From contig NEUS01000015.1 of NCBI GenBank assembly GCA_002288455.1, forward strand, positions 1 through 50,998: 50,998 nt of DNA, given 5' to 3'. The stretch comes from Opitutia bacterium Tous-C1TDCM. Lineage in GTDB: Bacteria; Verrucomicrobiota; Verrucomicrobiia; Opitutales; Opitutaceae. Each line of letters starts with the position of its first letter. Within the stretch, counting starts at the first letter, position 1. Shown piece after piece: positions 36,493 to 44,792 of the stretch. A program made the position numbers and the translations under genes. The notes under the pieces are model-generated. The model saw nothing but the letters and a program-made list of their open reading frames with translations, searched no databases and was not told where the DNA came from.

Positions 36493-36984
36493 ATGAGAAA
36501 TCCCACCCCGGCCCGGGCAATGTTGCGTATCCGAAACTACCTTTCAGCCCTCTGGCGGCGCTGGCGCGGAGCGCGTGCCGCCGCCGCGCGCACGGGCGCG
36601 GACGGCGAGCGGCTCGCCGAGGCGTGGCTGCGGCGCGAACGCGATTTCCGGATCGTGGCCCGCAACTGGCGCAGTCCGCGCGACCGCCGGGACGAGGTCG
36701 ATCTGGTCGCGCGGGACGGCGCCGTGCTGGTCTTCGTCGAGGTGAAGACGCGGGGCGCGGGCGCGCTCGTCCCCGGCTACCACGCGGTCGACGAACGGAA
36801 AAAACGCGTGCTCCGCCGCTGCGCGCGGGCGTACCTCGCGGGCCTGCGCGAAAAGCCGCGGACGATCCGGCTCGATGTCGTGGAAGTGGCGTTGCCCCCG
36901 GCCGGTGCAAAGGAGTCGGCCGCTGCGCCGGTGATTTTGCACTTCGAGAACATCCCGCTTTTCCCGAAACACTTCCGGCCGTGA
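36493..36984 (+). CDS. YraN/UPF0102 family protein
   Basis: 163 residues. The block RTGADGERLAEAWL followed by RNWRSPRDRRDEVDLVARDG and LVFVEVKTR is the UPF0102/YraN fold, a PD-(D/E)xK nuclease-like domain with its Asp and EVK residues in place. The role is unsettled; relatives are thought to act on Holliday junctions or other DNA. The basic N-terminal leader of about 28 residues (MRNPTPARAMLRIRNYLSAL...) is longer than usual, so ATG at 36520 (MLRIRNYL) is an alternative start. It diverges from the GspE-like gene. Confidence 0.88.
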   Translation: MRNPTPARAMLRIRNYLSALWRRWRGARAAAARTGADGERLAEAWLRRERDFRIVARNWRSPRDRRDEVDLVARDGAVLVFVEVKTRGAGALVPGYHAVDERKKRVLRRCARAYLAGLREKPRTIRLDVVEVALPPAGAKESAAAPVILHFENIPLFPKHFRP

Positions 36985-36998
36985 TTCGGGAAAACGCT

Positions 36999-37113
36999 CC
37001 TTCCTGTCCTGTCCATCCCGGTTCGTCCGTCCTGTCCATCCTGTCCTCGGTTCGAAGGATTGGGAAAGGGAGACAGGATCTACAGGACGGCGGAAACAGG
37101 AGGGACAGGAAGG
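36999..37113. repeat. Hairpin of gtcctgtcc-type repeats
   Basis: The left arm 36999-37045 and right arm 37072-37113 are complementary at the outer end (ccttcctgtcc, 11 bp) and at the inner end (17 of 19 around cgtcctgt..atcctgtc). It lies directly after yraN. Confidence 0.75.
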
Positions 37114-37214
37114 TGAGGGGCGGACGGCGGACTTGGGCGCGAATCATGAAGGCGTTTCGCGCGAAGGATGAATTGGTTTCAGGTCATTCTGCTTTCGCTC
37201 GGCGGCCGCGCCGT

Positions 37215-37242
37215 TTGACCGCTGCGGGGACCGTCATAGCCT
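37215..37242 (+). promoter_or_regulatory. Candidate promoter of zwf
   Basis: TTGACC (37215-37220), 16 bases, then TAGCCT (37237-37242), about 48 bases before the ATG. The -35 box is good and the -10 box is partial. Confidence 0.45.
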
Positions 37243-37290
37243 CCATTTCCCTTGCCCACGCCGACGCCCGACCGAAACACTGCCGCTCCC

Positions 37291-38832
37291 ATGTCCGACA
37301 CCCAGCGCCATCCTTTCCTGCATGGACTCAGCAAGCACCGCGGCGCGCCGCCGACCGTGGTCGTCATTTTCGGCGCATCCGGCGATCTGACGGCGCGGAA
37401 ACTCATCCCCGCCGTCTACAACCTGAGCCACGACAACCTGCTGCCGGCGGATTTCCATCTCGTGGGCTACGGGCGCAAAGCGATCCCGGACGACGAATTC
37501 CGCGGGCTGGCGGCGGAGGCGATCAAGGAGTTTTCCCGGCGCGAGCTGAAACCGGAAATCTGGGACCGGGTGGCCGCGCACACGACGTACGTGGCCGGAG
37601 GATACGACGATCGCGCGGCTTTCGACCGGCTCGCGGCGCACATCGACGCGCTGGAAAAGAAACTCGGCCGCGACGTGCAGCGGCTGTTCTACATTTCGAC
37701 GCCGCCGTCGGTCTTCGCCCCGATTTTGCTGAACCTGGGCGCGTCCGGCCTGGCCGCGAAACACCTCGGCCTGCCGCACCACTCGAAGGTCATCATCGAG
37801 AAACCGTTCGGCAAAGACCTGATCTCCGCCCGCGAGCTCAACGTCACGATCCGCTCCGTCTTCGAGGAGCACCAGGTGTTCCGCATCGACCACTATCTCG
37901 GCAAGGAGACGGTGCAGGACCTGCTCGTGCAGCGTTTCGCCAACGCGATCTTCGAGCCGCTCTGGAACCGCAACTTCATCGACAGCGTGCAGATTACGGT
38001 GGCGGAGGAAGTCGGCGTCGGTTCGCGCGGCGGCTACTACGAGCAGAGCGGTTGCCTGCGCGACATGATCCAGAACCACACCATGCAGCTGCTGGCGCTG
38101 ACGGCGATGGAGCCGCCGGGCTCGCTGCATGCGGAGGCGATCCGCGACGAGAAAGTCAAAGTCCTCAACGCCATCCATCCCCTCACGATCGGCCCGGCGG
38201 GCGATGTCGCCCGCGCCCAGTACGCCGGCGGCATGATCGGCGGGAAGGCGGTGCCCGGTTACCTCGAGGAAGAAGGCATCGCGGCGCAGTCGAACACCGA
38301 GACGTACGCGGCGCTGCGCCTCTCGATCAACAATTGGCGCTGGCAGGGCGTGCCGTTCTACCTGCGTTCCGGCAAGCGCATGGCGCGGCGCGTGTCCGAG
38401 ATCGCGATCAACTTCCGCCGGCCGCCGGGCACGCTGTTCGCCGGCGAGACCGCGCGCTTCGACCTCGCGGCCAACACGCTGTCGTTCCAGATCCAGCCCG
38501 ACGAAGGTCTCAGCCTTATTCTCAATACCAAGGTTCCCGGGCTCGAGACGCGCACCCAGCCGGTGAAGATGAGTTTCCGTTACGCGACGACCTTCGGCTC
38601 CAACACCGCGGAGGCCTACGAGCGCCTCGTGCTCGATGCGATGATCGGGGACGGCACGCTCTTCATCCGCGGCGACGAAGCCGAGGCGTCGTGGAAACTC
38701 TGCACGCCGGTCCTCGACTACTGGCGCAGCGTCGGCCGCACCGGCATGGACAGCTACGCCGCCGGCGGCTGGGGCCCCCCGAGCGCCGAGGCGCTGCTGG
38801 CGAAACAGAACCACTGCTGGAGGCAGCCGTGA
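37291..38832 (+). CDS. zwf: Glucose-6-phosphate 1-dehydrogenase
   Basis: 513 residues from the ATG at 37291; a start at 37252 would add 13 residues of no family character. It oxidises glucose 6-phosphate with NADP+ to 6-phosphogluconolactone, the entry to the oxidative pentose phosphate pathway. The dinucleotide motif IFGASGDLTARKLIPA is at about 27-42 and the active-site motif RIDHYLGKE (His201, Lys205) at 198-206. Other signatures are EKPFGKDL and LRSGKRM. Length is normal. It is followed at 39004 by opcA, whose product is known to regulate this enzyme in cyanobacteria and actinobacteria. Confidence 0.97.
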   Translation: MSDTQRHPFLHGLSKHRGAPPTVVVIFGASGDLTARKLIPAVYNLSHDNLLPADFHLVGYGRKAIPDDEFRGLAAEAIKEFSRRELKPEIWDRVAAHTTYVAGGYDDRAAFDRLAAHIDALEKKLGRDVQRLFYISTPPSVFAPILLNLGASGLAAKHLGLPHHSKVIIEKPFGKDLISARELNVTIRSVFEEHQVFRIDHYLGKETVQDLLVQRFANAIFEPLWNRNFIDSVQITVAEEVGVGSRGGYYEQSGCLRDMIQNHTMQLLALTAMEPPGSLHAEAIRDEKVKVLNAIHPLTIGPAGDVARAQYAGGMIGGKAVPGYLEEEGIAAQSNTETYAALRLSINNWRWQGVPFYLRSGKRMARRVSEIAINFRRPPGTLFAGETARFDLAANTLSFQIQPDEGLSLILNTKVPGLETRTQPVKMSFRYATTFGSNTAEAYERLVLDAMIGDGTLFIRGDEAEASWKLCTPVLDYWRSVGRTGMDSYAAGGWGPPSAEALLAKQNHCWRQP

Positions 38833-38840
38833 AGAATGTG

Positions 38841-38994
38841 AAAACCGGAGGGCGGAGACCGGAAACCGGAAAACGGGTGGCCGGATTTGCGCGGGCCTAC
38901 GGATTCCCCGCGAGCCTTGCCCGCGAAGAGGCTGATTCTCTGCTTCGCAAATTCCTTCCGGAATTCCGGTCTCCGGTCTCCGCATTCCGGTCTT
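38841..38994. repeat. Hairpin of accgga-type repeats between zwf and opcA
   Basis: The left arm 38841-38871 (aaaaccggagggcggagacc and on) and right arm 38956-38994 are complementary over about 26 of 31 positions. They enclose an inner gcgggc/gcccgc pair. The hairpin occupies the 171-bp gap between two genes that probably act together. Confidence 0.7.
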
Positions 38995-39003
38995 ATCCTC
39001 CCC

Positions 39004-39990
39004 ATGCCTGAGATCTTCGACACGTTGCCCGGGATCGAGGTGCCGGTGGGGGCGATCGCGAAGAGCCTCGCCCAGATGTGGACGGACAGCGCCGCCGACG
39101 GGCGGCCGGCGCCCAAGGCCGACGACGCCAAGGCAACGCAGGTCAACTTTGTCCTGCACCTCGGGCTGCACGCCACGGCCGAGGATGCCGCGCGGCAATT
39201 CGCGACCGTGGTCGAGTTTTCGAAACGCTACCCGAGCCGCATCGTGGTGCTGTGCCCGCTGCAGAACGACGTGCCCGCGCCCACCGTGCGCGCCAAGGTC
39301 TACGGCGAGTGCTATCTCGGAAAATCGAAATCCGACAAACGCTGCGTCGAGTTCGTGATGCTGAGCTATTCGCGGAGCGCGCGTCCGTTTCTCGAGAACC
39401 AGGTCTCCATCTCCCTCTCGACCGACCTGCCGCTTTATTATTGGGCGCACCGCTTTTCCGCCAGCGGCAAGCTCGCCGACTACCGCTACCTGCTGGGCCG
39501 CGCGAAACGCGTGCTGATCGACAGCGCGCACGCGCCGGCCGACGCGCTCACTTACCCTTGGCCCAATCCGACCGCGACGCGCGATCTCGTTTACTGCCGG
39601 CTGTTGCCGGTGCGGCAAAGCCTCGGGCAATTCCTCGCGGCCTATGCGCCCGCGGCCATCGTCGCGGACTTGGGGCAGGTCGCCGTGCGGCACGAACCGG
39701 GGCTCGCGGCCGAGGGCCGGGTGTTGCTCGCGTGGCTCAAACGCCGGCTCACGGCCTGCGGTGCGGCGGACCGCGTCGAGTTCGCGACGGCCTTGCTGCC
39801 CGCGGGGCAGGGGAGTCTTGCGGTCGAGTTCCGTTACGGCGTCGCCGGACGTTCGTTCCGCTGGCAGGGCGATCTCGCCACGGGGCAGGCGTTGTTTGAA
39901 GCGGACCTGGGTTCCGGTCGCACGACGCTGGCCGCCGCAGTGAGCTTGCTCGCACCGGAAGTTGCGCTGAGCGAGGCGATGTTTTTCTGA
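39004..39990 (+). CDS. opcA: OpcA-family glucose-6-phosphate dehydrogenase assembly/activator protein
   Basis: 328 residues from the ATG at 39004; the frame extends upstream only through the repeat tract. The pattern TQVNFVLHLG, then a long alpha/beta body with YPSRIVVLCP, LPLYYWAHRF and the adjacent zwf identify it as OpcA, the allosteric/assembly factor of G6PDH. In cyanobacteria OpcA is the redox-sensitive handle on Zwf. The two genes lie on the same strand 171 bp apart, separated by a large hairpin repeat. I assign opcA from family and context. Confidence 0.82.
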   Translation: MPEIFDTLPGIEVPVGAIAKSLAQMWTDSAADGRPAPKADDAKATQVNFVLHLGLHATAEDAARQFATVVEFSKRYPSRIVVLCPLQNDVPAPTVRAKVYGECYLGKSKSDKRCVEFVMLSYSRSARPFLENQVSISLSTDLPLYYWAHRFSASGKLADYRYLLGRAKRVLIDSAHAPADALTYPWPNPTATRDLVYCRLLPVRQSLGQFLAAYAPAAIVADLGQVAVRHEPGLAAEGRVLLAWLKRRLTACGAADRVEFATALLPAGQGSLAVEFRYGVAGRSFRWQGDLATGQALFEADLGSGRTTLAAAVSLLAPEVALSEAMFF

Positions 39991-40041
39991 CGCCGGCACT
40001 GCTGGTCTCGGAGTGGACGTCCGGGGCCGTTGATTCGGAAT

Positions 40042-40120
40042 TTTGACCACGGATGGCACGGAGATCACGGATGGGCGGAGCAAGAATTTGTCCGTGCCAT
40101 CTGTGCCATCCGTGGTCAAA
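40042..40120. repeat. Hairpin of cacgga-type repeats after opcA
   Basis: Arms 40042-40071 and 40091-40120 with a 19-base loop pair at 26 of 30 positions, the outer 18 bp perfectly (tttgaccacggatggcac). It is the best-formed member of this family in the window. Confidence 0.85.
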
Positions 40121-40201
40121 CCACGGGCCGGTGGCGCGGACGGTTCCCGCTGGATTGAGTGATGCCGCGTCGGTCCTCTGTTTCGCCTTACCCCTGATCC
40201 C

Positions 40202-41584
40202 ATGATGTCCCTGCGTTCCTTCGGTCTCGTCTTTCTGCTTGGCCTGCCCGCGTGGTGCGCGGCGGCGGCGCCCGGTCCCGTGCCGGTCGGCGCGGCGCGC
40301 GTCGACGTCACGCCCGAGTTGCCGATCCAGCTCGCCGGGTACCAGCAGCGCACGACCGAAGCCGACCGCATCGCGATGCCGCTCACGGCGCGCGCGCTGG
40401 CGATTGGTACCGATGCCGACGGCGTCTCCGTCCTCGTCGCCGCCGAAGTCATCGCGGTCAGCGAGGCGATCAGCGACGCCGTCGCCGCCGCGCTGCGCGC
40501 GAAACACGGCATTCCGCGCGAGCGCGTGGCCGTCGTGGCGACGCACCAGCACAACGGCCCGGCGATCGCCGGTACGATTCCGTTCATGTTTTCGCGGGAT
40601 CTCCCGCCGGTGGCGCAGGCGCGGATCGACCGTTACGCGGCGATGCTGGAAAAGAAATTGATCGAGGTGGCGCTCGCCGCCGTGGCCGCGCGGCAGCCGG
40701 CGCAGTTGGCGTGGGCGCAGGGCAAGGCGACGTTCGCGGTGAACCGCCGGAAATTGGTCGACGGCAAATGGACCGGGTACACCGACCAACCGGGTCTCGG
40801 CGGTCCGGTCGACCATGCGCTGCCGGTGCTGCGGGCCGCGGATGCGCGGGGCGGCGTGCGCGCCGTGCTCATGAATTACGCGTGCCATTGCACGGTGCTG
40901 AAGGGCGGCGACAATTACGTGCACGCCGACTGGGCCGGCGAGGCGGCGAAGCAGGTTGAGGCCGCGCATCCCGGCGCCGTGGCCCTCGTGTCGATCGGCT
41001 GCGGCGCGGACTCCGACCCGCAGCCGCGCGGCCTGCCGGAAACGGTGAAGCACGGCGCGACCGTGGCGGCGGAGGTCGCCCGCTTGCTGCAGGGACCGAT
41101 GCGGCCCGTCGGACGCGTGACGCACGCGCAATTCCGGCAGCTCGATATTCCGCTCGCGCGCACCGTGACGCGCGAGGAATTGGAAACGCGCCGCAAGGGC
41201 CGGACCAACGTCGCCTACGCGGCGAACCAATTCCTGAAGTTGCTCGACGCCGGGAAACCGTTGCCCGCGGGGATCCGCTATCCGGTGCAAACGTGGACGT
41301 TCGGGTCCGAGTTCGCGATGGTGTTTCTCGGCGGCGAGGTGGTGGCGGAGTACGGCCTGCGGCTGAAACGCGAGCTCGGCGCCGACCGCGTCTGGACCAC
41401 GGCCTACGCGAACCACGTGCCGTGCTACATTCCGTCGGCACAGGTGCTGGCCGAGGGCGGCTACGAGGCGGAGAACGCGATGGACTACTACGGGTTGCCG
41501 ACCCGGCTCGCGCCGGATGTCGAGGAACGGATCGTCGCCGCGGTGCACGCGCTGCTGCCCGCGGACTTCAAGGCCGCCCGCTGA
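40202..41584 (+). CDS. Secreted neutral/alkaline-ceramidase-like protein
   Basis: 460 residues. A signal peptide is present from MM at 40202 or the second ATG at 40205 (SLRSFGLVFLLGLPAWCAAAA). The ceramidase N-terminal fold is indicated by VGAARVDVTPELPIQLAGY and by the Zn-ligand region ATHQHNGPA (His115, His117), followed by NYACHCTVL (a further His). It is shorter than full ceramidases (about 650-700), lacking the C-terminal domain. PVC bacteria carry many such single-domain proteins, not all of them ceramidases. It lies 5 bp upstream of the cytochrome gene, so the pair is an operon. Confidence 0.82.
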   Translation: MMSLRSFGLVFLLGLPAWCAAAAPGPVPVGAARVDVTPELPIQLAGYQQRTTEADRIAMPLTARALAIGTDADGVSVLVAAEVIAVSEAISDAVAAALRAKHGIPRERVAVVATHQHNGPAIAGTIPFMFSRDLPPVAQARIDRYAAMLEKKLIEVALAAVAARQPAQLAWAQGKATFAVNRRKLVDGKWTGYTDQPGLGGPVDHALPVLRAADARGGVRAVLMNYACHCTVLKGGDNYVHADWAGEAAKQVEAAHPGAVALVSIGCGADSDPQPRGLPETVKHGATVAAEVARLLQGPMRPVGRVTHAQFRQLDIPLARTVTREELETRRKGRTNVAYAANQFLKLLDAGKPLPAGIRYPVQTWTFGSEFAMVFLGGEVVAEYGLRLKRELGADRVWTTAYANHVPCYIPSAQVLAEGGYEAENAMDYYGLPTRLAPDVEERIVAAVHALLPADFKAAR

Positions 41585-41589
41585 ACGCC

Positions 41590-44514
41590 ATGCGCCGCCG
41601 TTACCTCGGGTTGCTCGCCGCCGCGCTGTGGCCGTATCTGGCTTTCGGTTACAAGGAAGTGCCGCCGCCGGAAAAGGTCGTGCTGCCGCCGGCGCTCGGC
41701 CCCGCGGCCTCGCTGGCGGCCGTCCGCGTGCCCGCCGGTTTCACGGTCGAACTGGTGGCCGCGGAGCCGCTGGTCATGGATCCGGTGGACTTGGCGTGGG
41801 GCGCCGACGGCCGGCTTTGGGTCGTGGAGATGGCGGACTATCCCAAGGGCCTCGATGGCCGCGGCCAGCCCGGGGGCCGCATCCGTTTCCTGGAATCGAC
41901 GCGCGGCGACGGCCGCTACGACCGCAGCACACTGTTCGCCGACGGCCTGAAATCGCCGACCGCGGTGCGGCCCTGGCGCGACGGCGTGATCGTCGTGTCG
42001 GTGCCGAATATCCTGTTCCTCCGCGACACCGACGGCGACGGCCGCGCGGACGAGACGACGGTGCTTTACCGCGGCTTGGCCGAAGGCAACGAGCAGCACC
42101 TGGCCAACGGACTCGTCTGGTCGCTCGACGGCTGGCTGCACCTCGCCGACGGCGACAGCGGCGGCAAAGTCCAATCTTTGAAGACGGGGAAAACGGTCGA
42201 TCTCGGCCGGCGTGACTTCCGCATCCATCCGGAGAGCGGAGACATCGAGGTCCTGACGGGCATGTCGCAGTACGGCCGCACGCGCGACGACTGGGGCAAT
42301 TGGTTCGGCGGCAACAATTCGAATCCGCTTTGGCACTACGCGATCGAGGAGCACTACCTGCGCCGCAACCCGCACCTCGTGCCGCCGAACGCCTTCGTGA
42401 CCGTCGGCAAAGTCGCGGGCGCGGCGCGGATCTACCCGGCGAGCCGCACGCTGGCGCGGTTCAACGACCCGCACGGGTTCAACCATTTCACCTCGGCCTG
42501 CGGTATCGCGATCTACCGCGACGATTTTCTCGGGCCGGAGTTCGCGGGCAACGCGTTCATCTGCGAGCCCGTGCACAACCTCGTGCACCGCCAGATCGTG
42601 CGGCCCGCGGGCACGACCTTCGCGAGCGAGCGCGCGCCCGGCGAGCAGGAGTCGGAGTTCTTCGCCTCGGCCGACAATTGGTCGCGCTTTGTCGCGGCGC
42701 GCACGGGTCCCGACGGGGCGCTCTACATTGCCGACATGTACCGCCTCGTGATCGAGCACCCGACCTGGATCCCGGCGGCGTGGCAGAAGGAGCTCGGCGA
42801 CCTGCGCGCGGGCGCGGACAAGGGCCGGATCTACCGCGTGCGTCCGGCGGACCGGGCGCCACGGCCCGTGCCGCGCCTCGACCGGGCGGACGCGGCCGCG
42901 CTGGTGGCGGCGCTGGAAAGTCCGTCGGGCGAGTTGCGCGATCTGGCGCAGCAGCAATTGGCGTGGCGGCGTCCGTCCGGGGCCGAGGCGCTCCTGCGGA
43001 CGCAGGCGGCGCAGGCGGCGCGGGCCGCGACGCGGGCGCAGGCGTTGTGGAGTCTGCGCACGATGGACGCGCTGACGGCGGCGGACGTGCGGACGGCGTT
43101 GCGCGATGGCGATGCGGCGGTGCGGCGGCAGGCGGTGCGGTTGGCCGAGGACTTTGCGGCCGCGGAACCGGCGTTGGCGGAGGCGGTGATCGCGTTGGCC
43201 GGCGACGCCGAGAAGGCGGTGCGGCTGCAGGTGGCGTTTTCCCTCGGGGCCTGGCGCGAAACGGCCCGCGTCGGCGCGACGTTGGCGAAGCTCGTGGGGG
43301 AGAACAGCGACGGTTTCATCCGCGCGGCGGCGTTCAGTTCCGCGCTGCCGCAGGCGGAGGCGATGCTGGCGGCGTTGCAGGCGGCGCCGGGCGTGCCGAC
43401 GGCGCTGCTGGTCGAGGCGGCGGCGGTGACGGAGAACAGCCGGGCGCTCGCGGGCCTGCTGGAAAACGTGGCGGCGCGGCGCACGGCGGCCGATTTGCCG
43501 GCGGCGTTCGGGTCGCTCGGGCAATTGCTCGATTGGCTGCAGCGGAACCAGAAATCGCTGGCGCAGCTGCAACGTCTCGCCGATGCGCCGTTGCAGCGGG
43601 CCCTCGGGGCGACGGATTTGCTGTTTGCGGAGGCGCGCCGGGTGGCCGGCGACCCGGCGGAGCCGGTGGCGCTGCGCACGGCGGCGGTGCGGGTGCTGGG
43701 CCGGGACCGCAGCCGGCAGGCGGAGGATTTTGCGCAATTGGCCGGGTTGCTCGGACCGGCGGCGCCGGAGGAACTGCGGCTCGCGACGGTGGCGGCGCTC
43801 GGCAAAATCAACCGGAGCGAAGTGCCGGAACTGCTGCTGAAGGGCTGGTCCGGATACGGCCGGGCGACGCGGGCGGCGGTGGTCGAAGCGGCTACGAGCC
43901 GGCCGGCCTGGACGCAGGCGTTTTTGGCGGCGGCCGAAGCGGACCCGGTGCTGGCGTCGCAGGTCGAGGCGGGCGTGCGGCAGCGGCTGATGTACCACAT
44001 CGACGCGCGGATCGCGGACCGCGCGGTGAAGATATTCGCCAGCGGCCAGGACCGGAATCGGCAGGCGCTGATCGACCGGATGCTCGCCGCGGTGACGGGG
44101 CGGGCCGGGGACCGCGCGAAGGGCGCGGCGGTGTTCGCGCAGAGCTGCCAGAGTTGCCACAGTTTCGGGCGGGCCGGCGGCGGCGCGCTCGGACCGGACC
44201 TCGCGGTGGTGAAGGATCGCAGCGCGCCGTATTTGGTGACGCACATTTTCGATCCCAACCGTGCGGTGGAGGATCGGTATTTGATGCGCGCGGCGACTTT
44301 GCAGGACGGGCGTTCGCTTGCGGGCATGCTCGTGGGCGAATCGACGAACAGCCTGGTGCTGCGCGGGCTCGACGGCACGGAGCACACGATTTTGCGGCAA
44401 GACCTGAAGTTGTTTGTCAGCTCGGAGCGCTCGCTGATGCCGGAAGGCCTCGAAGCGGCGCTGGATGAAACGGCGATGGCGGACTTGATCGCTTACCTCG
44501 GCGGCAATCCGTGA
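41590..44514 (+). CDS. PVC-type membrane-bound dehydrogenase-like protein with HEAT and cytochrome c domains
   Basis: 974 residues from the ATG at 41590, with an export signal (ends ALWPYLAFG). The N-terminal half (about 50-430) is a beta-propeller of the PVC membrane-bound dehydrogenase family: AWGADGRLWVVEMADYPKG, FLRDTDGDGRADE, LHLADGDSGG, NNSNPLWHY, and RTGPDGALYIADMYR. The middle (about 440-830) is HEAT-like Ala/Leu-rich helical repeats. The C-terminus carries one c-type heme site, CQSCH (Cys853, Cys856, His857), then LGPDL and YLMRAATLQDGR. It probably oxidises a sugar-like substrate and passes electrons out through heme. Confidence 0.93.
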   Translation: MRRRYLGLLAAALWPYLAFGYKEVPPPEKVVLPPALGPAASLAAVRVPAGFTVELVAAEPLVMDPVDLAWGADGRLWVVEMADYPKGLDGRGQPGGRIRFLESTRGDGRYDRSTLFADGLKSPTAVRPWRDGVIVVSVPNILFLRDTDGDGRADETTVLYRGLAEGNEQHLANGLVWSLDGWLHLADGDSGGKVQSLKTGKTVDLGRRDFRIHPESGDIEVLTGMSQYGRTRDDWGNWFGGNNSNPLWHYAIEEHYLRRNPHLVPPNAFVTVGKVAGAARIYPASRTLARFNDPHGFNHFTSACGIAIYRDDFLGPEFAGNAFICEPVHNLVHRQIVRPAGTTFASERAPGEQESEFFASADNWSRFVAARTGPDGALYIADMYRLVIEHPTWIPAAWQKELGDLRAGADKGRIYRVRPADRAPRPVPRLDRADAAALVAALESPSGELRDLAQQQLAWRRPSGAEALLRTQAAQAARAATRAQALWSLRTMDALTAADVRTALRDGDAAVRRQAVRLAEDFAAAEPALAEAVIALAGDAEKAVRLQVAFSLGAWRETARVGATLAKLVGENSDGFIRAAAFSSALPQAEAMLAALQAAPGVPTALLVEAAAVTENSRALAGLLENVAARRTAADLPAAFGSLGQLLDWLQRNQKSLAQLQRLADAPLQRALGATDLLFAEARRVAGDPAEPVALRTAAVRVLGRDRSRQAEDFAQLAGLLGPAAPEELRLATVAALGKINRSEVPELLLKGWSGYGRATRAAVVEAATSRPAWTQAFLAAAEADPVLASQVEAGVRQRLMYHIDARIADRAVKIFASGQDRNRQALIDRMLAAVTGRAGDRAKGAAVFAQSCQSCHSFGRAGGGALGPDLAVVKDRSAPYLVTHIFDPNRAVEDRYLMRAATLQDGRSLAGMLVGESTNSLVLRGLDGTEHTILRQDLKLFVSSERSLMPEGLEAALDETAMADLIAYLGGNP

Positions 44515-44523
44515 AACGGAGTT

Positions 44524-44769
44524 AACCACTGATTTTCACTGATGGGCACTGATTCAGGCAGGGGAGTCGGGCGCGTTTTTCCGACTCCGGATCAGTGTGA
44601 ATCAGTGGAGATCAGTGTTTCCGTTTTCAGGGATTTTTTGCCGAGCGCGGGCTGAAGCTTTGGCACGGGGAAACACTGATGATCGCTGATGGGCGCTGAT
44701 TCGGACGGACTGAAGAAGTCCGATCCGTTGATTCCGGATCAGTGAAAATCAGTGTCCATCAGTGGTTCC
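44524..44769. repeat. Two consecutive hairpins of actgat-type repeats
   Basis: Hairpin 1: arms 44524-44556 and 44589-44620, with three aligned cactgat units and an inner ggagtcgg/ccgactcc stem. Hairpin 2: arms 44669-44706 and 44736-44769 with the same unit. They fill the 278-bp gap between the convergent genes ending at 44514 (plus) and 44793 (minus), where no gene exists. Confidence 0.8.
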
Positions 44770-44792
44770 TTCCTCCGGAACCGCACCGCGCG

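Noticed and set aside
37234-40587. A 1117-codon minus-strand frame across zwf and opcA
   Set aside because: It runs antisense through two unambiguous genes and the hairpin repeat between them.
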